Assembly (NCBI GenBank): GCA_003151875.1
Contig: PLYW01000269.1
Location: forward strand, 1 to 5,044
Origin: Acidobacteriaceae bacterium
GTDB taxonomy: Bacteria > Acidobacteriota > Terriglobia > Terriglobales > Acidobacteriaceae
Length of the DNA stretch: 5,044 nucleotides
Direction of reading: 5' to 3'
The notes under the pieces are model-generated. The model searched no databases and was not told the origin of the DNA. It saw only the letters and a list, made by a program, of their open reading frames with translations. Below are positions 5,018 through 5,044 of this stretch, one piece after another (within the stretch, counting starts at the first letter, position 1; the number at the start of each line of letters is the position of its first letter). The translations under genes were made by a program, and so were the position numbers.

Positions 5018-5044
5018 AAGGCCTGAATCAAAGCAGGCGGCGGG

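Noticed and set aside
4849..5031. 60-codon minus-strand open frame across the tRNA
   Set aside because: It overlaps the complete tRNA-Glu and its promoter and has no ribosome binding site.

Overview
The window looks like ordinary chromosomal sequence from a GC-rich, free-living bacterium. A member of the Acidobacteriota (Terriglobia/Koribacter type) is my best guess. The guess rests on the DUF2520 Rossmann protein, the secreted S10 peptidase with a Pro/Lys-rich linker, overall base composition and the lack of tight operons. It is an inference, because no marker gene here fixes the phylum. I see no phage genes, transposase, CRISPR array or defence island.

Layout: (1) 1-149, minus: the first 49 codons of an unrecognised, highly charged protein that runs off the left edge, preceded by a textbook Shine-Dalgarno sequence. 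(2) 296-555, minus: a cold-shock-domain protein (GTG start) with a clear intrinsic terminator. Upstream is a candidate promoter about 150 nt before the start, giving a long leader that begins with a strong CCAAT/ATTGG palindrome. (3) 824-1450, minus: a Nudix hydrolase of the ADP-ribose pyrophosphatase type with a basic N-terminal tail. (4) 1585-2118, plus: an unrecognised multi-pass membrane protein, divergent from the Nudix gene across a 134-nt intergenic region that carries a GGAA/TTCC palindrome. (5) 2189-3067, plus: a DUF2520 NAD(P)-binding Rossmann oxidoreductase that appears to be leaderless. (6) 3144-4802, plus: a secreted serine carboxypeptidase-like protein (family S10) with an intact catalytic triad and no cysteine. 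(7) 4908-4982, minus: tRNA-Glu(CTC) with encoded CCA and an extended -10 promoter.

The genes do not form an obvious pathway. The Nudix and DUF2520 proteins both concern nicotinamide nucleotides or their derivatives, but they are on opposite strands and not co-transcribed. The three plus-strand genes are separated by 70-76 nt and may each have a promoter. No new multi-gene system is evident. The points most worth a second look are the csp leader, the leaderless DUF2520 promoter with a GC palindrome at its -35 region, and the altered substrate-carboxylate site and missing cysteines of the S10 protein.
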